Shown here: piece after piece, positions 9,306 through 17,369 of the stretch
Position numbering within the stretch: position 1 is the stretch's first letter
Layout: every line of letters begins with the position of its first letter
Assembly (NCBI GenBank): GCA_900751685.1
Contig: CAADSR010000086.1
Span: forward strand, 1-40,269
Reading direction: 5' to 3'
Length of the DNA: 40,269 nucleotides
From: Clostridia bacterium
GTDB lineage: Bacteria; Bacillota; Clostridia; UBA1381
Notes under the pieces: model-generated
The model's database searches: none
What the model saw: only the letters and a program-made list of their open reading frames with translations
Told to the model about the DNA's origin: nothing
Program-made: the position numbers and the translations under genes

Positions 9306-10331
9306 ATGCCCAGATTTCATTTTTCACCGGGATTTGTACCGGTTTCATCTTATTTTATTGAGCAGATCATGCCTTCATGTAATGCCACGTTTGTAAAGGT
9401 CTACCTTTACGCATTTCATTTGGCGGTCCAGGGAAAGGAAGTAGAAAATAGCCAGATTGCTTCCGCATTGAATTTATTAGAAAGTGACGTTATGCACGCA
9501 TTTTCTTATTTATATGAAAAAGGCTGCATTGAATTTAAGGATAATGTTGTTTTATTTACATCACAAAAGGCACCTGCTCCAGCGGTAGTTCCAGCATCTG
9601 CTACACTGCCTGTAACACCGCCGGTAGTCCCGGCGGCAACACAGCCTTCTGCTCCTGCTCCCCGCTCTTCTTACAGGGATATTGCTTCTTTGATTTCAGC
9701 CAATAAGAATTTGTCTGAAATGTGTATGCTTGCACAGAATGTTTTAGGAAAAACCCTCAATTCTTCTGACCTGGAAACCCTCTACTGGTTTTACGATGGG
9801 CTTCATTTTTCACCGGAAGTGATTTTAATGCTTCTTGAGTATTGCGTTTCAAAGGATAAAAGAAGTATGAAATATATTGAAAAGGTCGCGATCTCCTGGC
9901 ATGAGCGCCATATTACAACCATTGAGGAAGTCGAGCATTTTATGGAAGATGAGGAGCACCGGGACCATTACTTCTACTCCCTCAAAAAGATTTTTGGTAT
10001 TCACAACCGTGATTTAACAAAAACAGAGGAAAATTACTTAACAGCCTGGCTAAATGACTATCAAATGAGCGAGGAAATGGTTGCTTTGGCTTATGAATAT
10101 TGCATTTTACAGACGAACAAGCTTTCCTTCCCTTATATGGATAGCATCATCCGCCGCTGGCATAAACAAAATATCACAACGATCCAGGCCGCGGAAACGG
10201 ATAATGAACAGTTTAAGGCAAAGAATAATAAAAAAACAAACACTTCCCAGGACCCGGAGATCTACTCAGACCCTTATGACCATGAAGAATTGGAACGGAT
10301 CTGGTGGGAAAAATTAAAAAAGGAAGAGTAA
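9306..10331 (+). CDS. DnaD-domain replication protein
   Basis: The 341-residue protein has an N-terminal winged-helix-like region (about 1-85), a Pro/Ala-rich linker (about 89-120) and two successive DnaD/DnaB_2 domains (about 150-212 and 235-295). Each domain ends in the hallmark YxxxIxxxW pattern (YIEKVAISW and YMDSIIRRW). In Bacillus, DnaD remodels DNA and helps load the replicative helicase at oriC and at restart sites, so a role beside the nearby DnaA and DnaC-like proteins is likely. The ORF could begin at 9210, but ATG 9306 has AAGGAAGG upstream and starts with the family-like MPRFHFSPG, so I chose it. The gene is transcribed divergently from rpoB. Phage-derived DnaD homologues exist, but nothing else here looks like phage. 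Confidence 0.88.
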   Translation: MPRFHFSPGFVPVSSYFIEQIMPSCNATFVKVYLYAFHLAVQGKEVENSQIASALNLLESDVMHAFSYLYEKGCIEFKDNVVLFTSQKAPAPAVVPASATLPVTPPVVPAATQPSAPAPRSSYRDIASLISANKNLSEMCMLAQNVLGKTLNSSDLETLYWFYDGLHFSPEVILMLLEYCVSKDKRSMKYIEKVAISWHERHITTIEEVEHFMEDEEHRDHYFYSLKKIFGIHNRDLTKTEENYLTAWLNDYQMSEEMVALAYEYCILQTNKLSFPYMDSIIRRWHKQNITTIQAAETDNEQFKAKNNKKTNTSQDPEIYSDPYDHEELERIWWEKLKKEE

Positions 10332-10360
10332 AAGACTTTTTTAACTACCTTATTTGTTAC

Positions 10361-10406
10361 AAAAAAGCAGTGATTTCTATTATTAAAAAGAAACCACTGC
10401 TTTTTT
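10361..10406 (+). terminator. Terminator of the DnaD-domain gene
   Basis: A long hairpin pairs AAAAAGCAGTG with CACTGCTTTTT, then extends as TTTCT with AGAAA around a single mismatch. It is followed by a T run and starts 30 bases after the stop codon. A-rich sequence on the other side could make it bidirectional. Confidence 0.85.
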
Positions 10407-10479
10407 CTGTCAACTCAATAGTGATCATAAAATTGAAACAATAAAAACAGTAAAATCTATCTGAAATCCGTAAAAAAAC

Positions 10480-10507
10480 TTGAAAAAAATTTTAAATCAT
10501 ATAAAAT
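10480..10507 (+). promoter_or_regulatory. Candidate promoter of a small orphan transcription unit
   Basis: TTGAAA at 10480-10485 and TAAAAT at 10502-10507 have a 16-base spacer in an AT-rich stretch. The predicted start, near 10514, lies 16 bases before a short ORF and about 180 bases before a strong terminator. The AT-rich background makes chance matches likely. Confidence 0.4.
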
Positions 10508-10529
10508 AGGTATGTAGAATAAGAAATAG

Positions 10530-10697
10530 ATGAAAAAGTACATTTTTTATTTATTTTTTGTTTTATCTATTTTCTTAAATAAACATACAGTATGTTTATT
10601 ATCTAATTGGATTTTTGTTTCCCCTTTTCCATCATATCAACATCCCCAAACCCCTTTTGATGGATCAAAGGACATCCCCCTTATAAAAATCCAGTAA
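10530..10697 (+). CDS. Possible 55-residue hydrophobic small protein
   Basis: ATG 10530 to TAA 10695-10697 encodes 55 residues. The N-terminus is two lysines followed by a long hydrophobic stretch (YIFYLFFVLSIFL), like a signal peptide or membrane helix. A second hydrophobic patch (CLLSNWIFV) and a Pro-rich polar tail ending in PLIKIQ follow. In its favour, a candidate promoter lies just upstream and an intrinsic terminator begins at the stop codon. Against it, there is no recognisable ribosome-binding site, and T-rich DNA readily yields Phe/Leu-rich frames. The same bases can also fold as RNA: TGGATTTTT at 10608-10616 is complementary to the AAAAATCCA that begins near 10685, so the unit may be a non-coding RNA instead. 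No family is recognised. Confidence 0.3.
   Translation: MKKYIFYLFFVLSIFLNKHTVCLLSNWIFVSPFPSYQHPQTPFDGSKDIPLIKIQ
10578..10600. repeat. 23-bp perfect palindrome, operator-like
   Basis: The half-site AATAAACATAC is mirrored by GTATGTTTATT around a single central A, giving a perfect inverted repeat. The size and symmetry resemble operators of dimeric TetR-family repressors. No regulator gene is adjacent. It lies within the small orphan transcription unit about 70 bases downstream of its candidate promoter. Confidence 0.55.
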
Positions 10698-10736
10698 AAA
10701 GGTGTCCTGAATGCTTCAGGCACCTTTTATTTTTTA
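10696..10736 (+). terminator. Terminator of the small orphan unit
   Basis: The hairpin AAAGGTG(T)CCTGAA / TTCAGGCACCTTT has a 3-base loop and one bulge, followed by TATTTTTTAT. Upstream bases (AGGACA, in AAAGGACATC) can pair with TGTCCT inside the terminator stem, an antiterminator-like alternative. Confidence 0.75.
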
Positions 10737-10810
10737 TCAAACAAAAAAGCCTCGTTAGCAAGAGGTCTTGCAGACTCTAGACAGATTTATTTTTGAGTTC
10801 TTTTTTCGAA

Positions 10811-10850
10811 AAAATTTAAAAGGATGGCCTTAGCCATCCTTTTAAAGCCT
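10811..10850 (-). terminator. Terminator downstream of rnpB
   Basis: A perfect 11-bp stem, AAAAGGATGGC (10818-10828) with GCCATCCTTTT (10833-10843), has a 4-base loop. On the minus strand it is followed by a U-rich run. It lies about 40 bases after the predicted 3' end of RNase P RNA. Confidence 0.8.
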
Positions 10851-10881
10851 CCTGAACAAAAGGCTTTGATATTCATAAAAA

Positions 10882-11222
10882 GAGCAAATCTATAAGCCGG
10901 GTTCTGTATTCGACGGTCATCTATCTACATGGCATATTACTATACCATTCTAGCCACTTTAACGGAAAAATGTCGAGCAGACTTAACAATTCCTAACAGT
11001 GTTGCTCCGGATGGGGTTTACACAGGGAAGTAGTCGCCAGTTCCCTGGTGCGCTCTTACCGCACCTTTCCACACTTACCTGAAAATTCAGGCGTTTTTTT
11101 TCTGTTGCACTATCCTTGGAGTCACCTCCACCGGGTATTACCCGGCACCCTTGCTCTATGGAGCCCGGACTTTCCTCACGCACGGCCTTTCGGCACAGTG
11201 CCCGCAACCATCTGATTTACTC
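10882..11222 (-). ncRNA. rnpB: RNase P RNA
   Basis: This is the catalytic RNA of RNase P, which removes 5' leaders from tRNA precursors. On the minus strand the conserved blocks appear in order: GAGGAAAGTCCGGGCTC, an ACAGAAA stretch, GGTAAGAGCGCACC, AACCCCATCCGGAGCAA, AGATAGATGACCGTC, and ACAGAACCCGGCTTAT near the 3' end. The closing P1 helix pairs GAGTAAATC at the 5' end (11214-11222) with GATTTGCTC at the 3' end (10882-10890) with one wobble, and this sets the limits given here. The length of about 341 nt fits. It lies downstream of an SDR gene and has its own strong promoter. Confidence 0.95.
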
Positions 11223-11228
11223 AGTCGT

Positions 11229-11257
11229 ATTATATCGTTTTTTCGTTTTTTTGTCAA
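11229..11257 (-). promoter_or_regulatory. Consensus sigma-A promoter of rnpB
   Basis: On the minus strand a perfect TTGACA (11252-11257) and a perfect TATAAT (11229-11234) are separated by exactly 17 bases. This is a full-consensus promoter, fitting an abundant housekeeping RNA. The first RNA base would fall a few bases before or at the P1 helix. The -35 box lies only five bases beyond the stop codon of the upstream SDR gene. Confidence 0.93.
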
Positions 11258-11261
11258 GCGG

Positions 11262-11978
11262 TTATATGACCATGCCCCCATTGGGGCTGATCACCTGCCC
11301 CGTTAAATAATCCGCTTTGTCCGATGCGAGGAAGAAAATCACCTCTGCCAGCTCTTCCGGCTTTGCAAAGCGCTCTAATGGGATCTCTTCACGCACCGCC
11401 TCCAGCTCTTCTTCTGTCAAATGGGCATTCATCTGTGTATCGACCACCCCAGGGGCAACACAGTTCACTTGGATATTGGATGGCCCAAGCTCCTTTGCAA
11501 GGGCTTTTGTAAAACCAATGACGGCTGCTTTTGAAGCGGAATAATGAACCTCGCAGCTTGCCCCCGTGATTCCCCATACAGAGGAAAGATTAATGATCTT
11601 CCCCCGCTTTTTATGGATCATATCCGGCAGGACCGCTTTCGTAATAAGAAATTGTGCCCGGATATTGATATTAAACATCGTATCCCATTCTTCTATAGTA
11701 ATATCAGAAAACAATTTCTGCTGTGCGACTGCCGCATTATTGATCAGCACATCGACTAGCCCATATTCCCGGTGGATCCTCTCTATCATTTTTTCAACAT
11801 CAGACGGATTTGAAACATCTGCATAAACAGGGATAGCTCCAGTCTTGCTGGCAATTTCCTCCGCCTTATCCAGACTATGATAATAGTTTAAGAAAACCCG
11901 GTAACCCTTTTGAGCAAAAACGCCTGTAGCCGCCGCTCCGATTCCCCGGCTCCCGCCGGTAATCAATATATTTTTCAT
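11262..11978 (-). CDS. FabG-like short-chain dehydrogenase/reductase
   Basis: The 238-residue classical SDR has the nucleotide motif TGGSRGIG at the N-terminus, the NNAA structural motif, and the Ser-Tyr-Lys set (NLSS, then YSASK). It ends in the usual LTGQVISPNGGM segment and is most likely NADPH-dependent. Small FabG-like SDRs of this kind in Firmicutes include 3-oxoacyl-ACP reductases and the YmfI-type reductase that matures the modification on elongation factor P. Sequence alone does not separate these, and there are no fatty acid genes nearby. The GAGGAG ribosome site lies within the end of ppk, so translation is coupled to it. Confidence 0.85.
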   Translation of the reverse strand: MKNILITGGSRGIGAAATGVFAQKGYRVFLNYYHSLDKAEEIASKTGAIPVYADVSNPSDVEKMIERIHREYGLVDVLINNAAVAQQKLFSDITIEEWDTMFNINIRAQFLITKAVLPDMIHKKRGKIINLSSVWGITGASCEVHYSASKAAVIGFTKALAKELGPSNIQVNCVAPGVVDTQMNAHLTEEELEAVREEIPLERFAKPEELAEVIFFLASDKADYLTGQVISPNGGMVI

Positions 11979-11984
11979 GTTATT

Positions 11985-14102
11985 TTACTCCTCTTCATGG
12001 GGCCTTTCCATCGGGATAAATTGAAAATTGATCTTTTTTTCCTGCTCAGGTAAGAGCGCCCGCTTTATCGCCTCTTCCTGAAACAGGATCTGGCAATCAA
12101 TATTTTGCCGTCCCCGGCGGTCCACCTTTTCATAGACCCCATCCTCCTGAATATGCGAGCGCATCGTGTCTGCAAGCTGCACTTCCAATACATGAAGGAT
12201 CTCTTTTTTTAACTGCTGCGCTTCCACCGGGAACATAATTTCAATCCGGCGGTTCAAATTTCTTTGCATCCAGTCCGCACTGGATAAATATACATTCTCC
12301 TGTCCATCATTATAGAAATAATAGATCCTTGTATGCTCCAAATACTGGCCGACAATCGAACGGACCCTGATATTCTCTGATAATCCTTTTACACCTGCCC
12401 GCAAACAACAGATCCCACGGACGATCAAGTCGATCTTAACCCCTTTGCTGCTGGCCTTATATAAAAGGGCAATGATCTCCGGGTCCACAAGGGAATTCAT
12501 TTTTGCTACGATCCTTGCCTTTTTCCCTTCCTCCGCATGTTTTATTTCACGTTTGATCAGTTCCTCTGTTTTTTTCCGCAGCCATATAGGTGCCAGGACA
12601 AGCTTATTCCAGCGGGATGGCTCTGAAAATCCTGAGATCATATTAAAAAATGCCGTCGCGTCTTCCCCGATGGGCTTTGAACAGGTCAATAGCCCCATAT
12701 CTGTGTAAAAACGGGCCGTTATATCATTGTAATTCCCAGTTCCAAGATGGACATAACGGCGTATTCCATCCTCATCCCTGCGGACAACAACTGTAATTTT
12801 AGAATGTGTTTTTAACCCTAAAATACCATAAATAACATGGCATCCTGCTTTTTCCAGCTTTTTTGCCCAAATAATATTATTTTCTTCATCAAATCTGGCC
12901 TTTAGTTCTACGAGCACTGTAACCTGCTTTCCATTCTCCGCTGCTTCGGACAAATAGCGGATGATCGGGGAATTTCCGCTGACACGGTAAAGGGTCTGTT
13001 TGATTGCCAAAACGTTTGGATCAGAAGCAGATTTTTTGATAAAATCAATCACCGGCTCAAAGCTGTCAAAAGGGTGGTGAAGTAAAATATCCCCTTTTCT
13101 GATCTCATCAAAAATATCTCCCTCTTTTAGCCGGATATTGATTTTCGGCGTATACGGGGGATATTTCAGCCTATCATAATCTGCTAAAGAATAAATCTTA
13201 TTCAAAAATGTCAGATCGATAGGCCCATTTATTTTATAAATATCATCCTTTTCCAATTCCAGCTCTGTCTTTAACGTTACCAGCAATTCTTTACGGATGC
13301 CTGCATCCACTTCCAGCCGGATCGCTTCACTGCGTTCTCTTTTTTTAAGATTTTTTTCAATTTCAGACAGCAGGTCCTCCGAATCATCTTCATCAATCGG
13401 GATATCCGCATCACGCATCACCCGGTAGGGATAAGAGCAAAGGACCTCGTATCCGGCAAACAACACCGGTAAAAATTCTTTGATGATCCGCTCCAGTAAA
13501 ATAAATGTTTCATGCTCCTTATCCACACTCGGTATTTTTATAAACCGCGGAAGAACAGATGGAACAGGAACGGTTGCAAAGGATTGCTTTTTATCTTGGT
13601 TACGGATCAAAGCACATATATTCAATGTCTTATTCTGGATCAATGGGAACGGACGGGAAGAATCCACTGCCATTGGGGTCAGGACAGGATAAACCTCTGT
13701 ATCAAAATATTTTTTAATGTATTCCCTTTGCTGCCCTGTAAGATCCTCATTCGTAATGAGCAGAACCCCCTCCTGATGAAGCTGGGGGATCAAGGACCTT
13801 GAAAAAGTAGTATATTGTAAATCCGTCATATGATGTGTCTTTTTTGAGATCTCTTCCAGCTGTTGTTTTGGCGTCATGCCTGCGGCATCCTGCTTTTTAT
13901 AATCAGAATGTACCATATTCTTTAAAGAAGCTACCCGGACCATAAAAAATTCATCCAAATTTGAGCAAGTGATCGCTAAAAATTTGACCCGCTCAAATAA
14001 AGGATTGTTCCGGTCACGGGCTTCATTTAATACACGCAAATTAAAATCCAGCCAACTCAGTTCCCGGTTTATATAATTTTCACTTGCGTCATATTCTGCC
14101 AT
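11985..14102 (-). CDS. ppk1: Polyphosphate kinase
   Basis: This enzyme reversibly makes long-chain inorganic polyphosphate from ATP. The roughly 705-residue protein has the N-terminal helical domain (NRELSWLDFN), the head domain, and two PLD-like C-terminal domains. The histidine that is phosphorylated is in GLKTHSK (about residue 433), and the second catalytic histidine is in YLEHTRI (about 590), matching E. coli His435 and His592. An ATG at 14111 touches the ribosome site. The ATG at 14102 is nine bases after GGAG, so I chose it. That GGAG overlaps the stop codon of the upstream Ppx-like gene, indicating translational coupling. Confidence 0.95.
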   Translation of the reverse strand: MAEYDASENYINRELSWLDFNLRVLNEARDRNNPLFERVKFLAITCSNLDEFFMVRVASLKNMVHSDYKKQDAAGMTPKQQLEEISKKTHHMTDLQYTTFSRSLIPQLHQEGVLLITNEDLTGQQREYIKKYFDTEVYPVLTPMAVDSSRPFPLIQNKTLNICALIRNQDKKQSFATVPVPSVLPRFIKIPSVDKEHETFILLERIIKEFLPVLFAGYEVLCSYPYRVMRDADIPIDEDDSEDLLSEIEKNLKKRERSEAIRLEVDAGIRKELLVTLKTELELEKDDIYKINGPIDLTFLNKIYSLADYDRLKYPPYTPKINIRLKEGDIFDEIRKGDILLHHPFDSFEPVIDFIKKSASDPNVLAIKQTLYRVSGNSPIIRYLSEAAENGKQVTVLVELKARFDEENNIIWAKKLEKAGCHVIYGILGLKTHSKITVVVRRDEDGIRRYVHLGTGNYNDITARFYTDMGLLTCSKPIGEDATAFFNMISGFSEPSRWNKLVLAPIWLRKKTEELIKREIKHAEEGKKARIVAKMNSLVDPEIIALLYKASSKGVKIDLIVRGICCLRAGVKGLSENIRVRSIVGQYLEHTRIYYFYNDGQENVYLSSADWMQRNLNRRIEIMFPVEAQQLKKEILHVLEVQLADTMRSHIQEDGVYEKVDRRGRQNIDCQILFQEEAIKRALLPEQEKKINFQFIPMERPHEEE

Positions 14103-14114
14103 AATATTCATCTC

Positions 14115-15650
14115 CTATTTGATATATCCATACTTTTTTGAAAGCTCTGTTTTGATCCCGAATACTTCTTTGAAAAACTCTGCCGCAATATAAAATTTCC
14201 AGCTTTCCAACGTAATATCTTCATCTGTGTTTGCTGTGATAAATAGAGTGCCGTCCTTAAAAGTCGATTTTATCCGCATGATCTTTTGCTGATATGTCAT
14301 ATCCAATGTCTTTGCAAGAGATAAGATCGCGGATAATTTTGAGATCAGTAATTTACGGCTTTTGGATAAGCTTTTATATTCCGGGACCTCTACTGAAATA
14401 CCGCCGTTTTGGAATAAGACCGTATAAGCCACGATTTCATGCTCTTTTTCAGACAGTCCCAAAATAGAGTTTGCCTTGACGATATCATAAGAATATTTTG
14501 AAGAGCTGTTGATATTGATATAAAGCCCCGTATCCTGCAAGATAGATGCTACTTTCAAAAGAACACAGTCCCTTTTATTAAGGCCGAATTTTTTAGAAAG
14601 GGCATTAAATATTGAAACCGCATATTCTGTTACCGCTTCATAATGGTTCTTATCACAATGATATTTATCTGCGTAGCAAATCACACTGGAGATAATATCA
14701 TTTGTGAAAATATGCTTTGTATGGATATAGGTATTTTTTTCTGCATATTCCACACAGATTCCATCCACTAAAGAGCAGTCTGGCGCTAGGATATTCTTTT
14801 GAGAGGAAGCGAGAAAATTCTTATAAATCAATACGGTAGGCAACAATAAAATCGCACTTTCATAAGGAATCTCATACTCTTCACTGATCTGCTCGGGGCT
14901 TTTTTTCTCCAGGATACGGTGTACCTTGTTCAAATCCTCATAGGCCAGGTAAGGATCCTCTTTTCCACACAATAGTTTTAAATTAGAAAGGCCGTTTCCA
15001 TAAATAATAAAATTCTGATAATCTTCTGTTCTGAAAAAATTCCTTTTATATTGCTCAACGCTGGCCTTTATATATTCTTCCAAAAGGCCTGAGAAGGTCA
15101 CTGTCCTGCTTTCTAAATCTGATAAAAGCTCAAAAACACGCAGGGAACCCATCGGAACGCTTTGCGAATAATTCAGCTTTGAATTTTGATAAAAGGAGAT
15201 CTGGACACTGCCGGAAGATACGTCTATAATCTCCGCTCCTTCCTCGATCATTGTATCAAAGCAGTCCACATTCAATGCCAGGGCTTTGTTATGAAGAAAA
15301 TGCTCCTCTTCATTATTGATCATCGTTACTTTGATACCCGTGCGCAAATTAATCTGGTCAATGATATATTCACTGTTGGAAGCCTCACGGACTGCTGTTG
15401 TTGCATAAGCTGTATAATCATCTACTTGGTATTCCTGCATGATCCGGACGAAATCCGCCATGATCCCGCAGATTTTTTCCACGGAAGAATACGTGATTTT
15501 TCCTGTGGCATACGTCTCCTTTCCAAGGGACATCTGGTAAACCACCGTATCCAACGGGCATAAGCCGTTCTTTTTTGTGATTTGTATAATTTTCATTGAT
15601 ATTGCGGTAGACCCAACATCAATCGCCGCAAAAACTTTATATTTTGGCAT
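14115..15650 (-). CDS. Ppx/GppA-type phosphatase with degenerate motifs
   Basis: The 511-residue protein has the two-lobed actin-like Ppx/GppA fold (FAAIDVGSTAISM at the start, VREASNS and the NNEEE glutamates near 112-116), then an HD-like C-terminal domain. Exopolyphosphatases remove terminal phosphate from polyphosphate, and GppA-like members also act on pppGpp. The pairing with ppk1 supports a polyphosphate role. However, the second phosphate-binding loop, usually DxGGGS, reads DVSSGS (143-148). The HD signature, usually LHDIG, reads LQDTG (371-375). It may therefore be weakly active, altered in specificity or regulatory. GGAGATGG precedes ATG 15650. Other possible roles are open. Confidence 0.8.
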   Translation of the reverse strand: MPKYKVFAAIDVGSTAISMKIIQITKKNGLCPLDTVVYQMSLGKETYATGKITYSSVEKICGIMADFVRIMQEYQVDDYTAYATTAVREASNSEYIIDQINLRTGIKVTMINNEEEHFLHNKALALNVDCFDTMIEEGAEIIDVSSGSVQISFYQNSKLNYSQSVPMGSLRVFELLSDLESRTVTFSGLLEEYIKASVEQYKRNFFRTEDYQNFIIYGNGLSNLKLLCGKEDPYLAYEDLNKVHRILEKKSPEQISEEYEIPYESAILLLPTVLIYKNFLASSQKNILAPDCSLVDGICVEYAEKNTYIHTKHIFTNDIISSVICYADKYHCDKNHYEAVTEYAVSIFNALSKKFGLNKRDCVLLKVASILQDTGLYININSSSKYSYDIVKANSILGLSEKEHEIVAYTVLFQNGGISVEVPEYKSLSKSRKLLISKLSAILSLAKTLDMTYQQKIMRIKSTFKDGTLFITANTDEDITLESWKFYIAAEFFKEVFGIKTELSKKYGYIK

Positions 15651-15783
15651 AAAAGACCATCTCCTGCTTCCAAAATTCTTCCTTCTTATTTTATATGAAT
15701 AAAAACCCGCCGTCTATGCTTTCATGACCGATTTTACAAAACTTTTACAAATTGTTTTTTAATCTGGTAAATTTTATATTTCT

Positions 15784-15792
15784 ATTATAACA
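15784..15792 (-). promoter_or_regulatory. Possible extended -10 promoter of the ppx-ppk-SDR operon
   Basis: On the minus strand TGT followed by TATAAT forms an extended -10 element about 135 bases upstream of the ppx-like start codon. No good -35 box is visible. The surrounding gap is AT-rich, so this is a tentative call. Confidence 0.35.
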
Positions 15793-15867
15793 CATTCTTA
15801 AAACTTTTTCATAAAAATATTTTTAAATCCCCGCTCCCTTTTCCCTGCAATATTCCTTGTAAAACAC

Positions 15868-15896
15868 TTGATTAATTTTTTAAAATCTGATATTAT
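15868..15896 (+). promoter_or_regulatory. Sigma-A promoter of dnaA
   Basis: TTGATT at 15868-15873 and TATTAT at 15891-15896 have a 17-base spacer. It lies in the 375-base divergent gap before dnaA. No DnaA boxes were found in this gap, so DnaA autoregulation through nearby boxes is not evident here. Confidence 0.6.
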
Positions 15897-16025
15897 TAGA
15901 GAATAAGTCTATTTTTATAAAGAAACCTACTAAACCATGCAGAATCTAAAAAATATTAAATTTGGATTTAGGAGGTTTGTTTTTCTATGCAATGGTAAAA
16001 AATACACTTATGGGGAGGAATATCT

Positions 16026-17369
16026 ATGGAAATTAATCAAATTTGGGAGCAAGTCCTTGCAAATATCCGGCAGGCAATCCATTCTACCGTGGGATATAAT
16101 ATTTATATCAAAGACGCTGTTCCGGTTTCCCTTCAGAATTATATATTTACCATTGCTGTGGGAATGGAAATCAATAAAAGCATGATCGAAAGCCGCTATA
16201 AGGGAATTATTGAATCAGCACTCCAAAAAATCATCGGGGAACCGGTAGAGCTTCATATCACCGTTTCTTCAGAGCCAAAGGAGATCCTTCAAGCAGAGCA
16301 GCAGATCATTGTAAAAGCAGAAAACAATTTAAAGCCTGGATTGAATGATGTGAATCCCAAATATACCTTTGAAAATTACGTCATTGGCTCTTCCAATGAA
16401 TATGCTACTGCCGCTGCGATCAGCACAGCAGAAAATCCAGGATATATTTATAATCCATTGTTTCTTTATGGAAATTCCGGCCTTGGAAAGACCCATCTGA
16501 TGCACGCCATCGGAAACCGTATTTTAAAAAAATCACCGAATATGCGTATTGTCTATGTATCTAGTGAACGGTTTACAAACGACTTTATCAATTCTGTCCG
16601 GGATAATAAAACAGAAGCCTTCCGCCAATTCTACCGGCAGGCAGATGTGCTTTTGATCGATGATGTCCAATTCATTGCGCGCAAGGAAGCGACCCAGGAA
16701 GAGTTTTTCCACACCTTTAACGAGCTTTACAGCCAAAATAAACAGATCGTCCTGACTAGTGACCGTAAACCAAAGGATCTGATTACCTTGGAAGAACGGC
16801 TGCGTACCCGTTTTGAACAGGGACTTACAATCGATATCACCATACCGAACTATGAGACCAGGGTCGCTATCTTAAAAAAGAAAGCAGAAGTCCATAATGC
16901 CGTTATCAGTGAAGAGGTTTTTGCGTATATTGCAGACAAAATTAAATCCAATATCCGTGAGCTGGAAGGGGCGCTGTTAAAGCTGATCTCCCTGGCAGAG
17001 ATCCAAAAAACCAGTATTACAATGGATTTGACTGAAAATGCTTTAAAATCGATCCTTTCCGAGGAAGGAGCTGTTAAGATCACGACGGACACGATCATGG
17101 AAAAGGTTTGTGTTTTCTATAATGTTTCTAAAAATGACCTTATCGGAAAGATCAAAACAAAAAATGTAGCCCTTCCCCGCCAGGTAGCAATGTACTTATG
17201 TAAGGAAATGACCAATCTTAATTTCGGTATGATCGGAAAAGAATTTGGCAACAAAGACCGTACGACTGTAATGCACAATGTAAAGAAAATCGAAGAAGAC
17301 CTTTCAATGAATGAAGAGCTCAAAAACGATATCAAATATATTATGAAGGATCTTCAATCCATAGAATAA
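16026..17369 (+). CDS. dnaA: Chromosomal replication initiator DnaA
   Basis: DnaA binds DnaA boxes at oriC as an ATP-form oligomer and opens the duplex. The 447-residue protein has an N-terminal domain I (1-80), a short linker, and an AAA+ module with Walker A GNSGLGKT (149-156) and Walker B LLIDDVQF. The domain IV DNA-binding signature is intact (GNKDRTTVMHNV near the C-terminus). GGGGAGGA is correctly placed before ATG 16026. It is followed directly by the origin and dnaN. An even stronger AGGAGG lies upstream, before a three-codon frame at 15987. Confidence 0.98.
   Translation: MEINQIWEQVLANIRQAIHSTVGYNIYIKDAVPVSLQNYIFTIAVGMEINKSMIESRYKGIIESALQKIIGEPVELHITVSSEPKEILQAEQQIIVKAENNLKPGLNDVNPKYTFENYVIGSSNEYATAAAISTAENPGYIYNPLFLYGNSGLGKTHLMHAIGNRILKKSPNMRIVYVSSERFTNDFINSVRDNKTEAFRQFYRQADVLLIDDVQFIARKEATQEEFFHTFNELYSQNKQIVLTSDRKPKDLITLEERLRTRFEQGLTIDITIPNYETRVAILKKKAEVHNAVISEEVFAYIADKIKSNIRELEGALLKLISLAEIQKTSITMDLTENALKSILSEEGAVKITTDTIMEKVCVFYNVSKNDLIGKIKTKNVALPRQVAMYLCKEMTNLNFGMIGKEFGNKDRTTVMHNVKKIEEDLSMNEELKNDIKYIMKDLQSIE

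Noticed and set aside
11262..11978. Firm assignment of the SDR as FabG or as the EF-P reductase YmfI
   Set aside because: Shared SDR motifs do not separate these, and the neighbours are polyphosphate genes.
15937..16185. 82-codon frame overlapping the start of dnaA
   Set aside because: Out of frame with dnaA and mostly within it; ribosome sites there serve dnaA and a three-codon frame.
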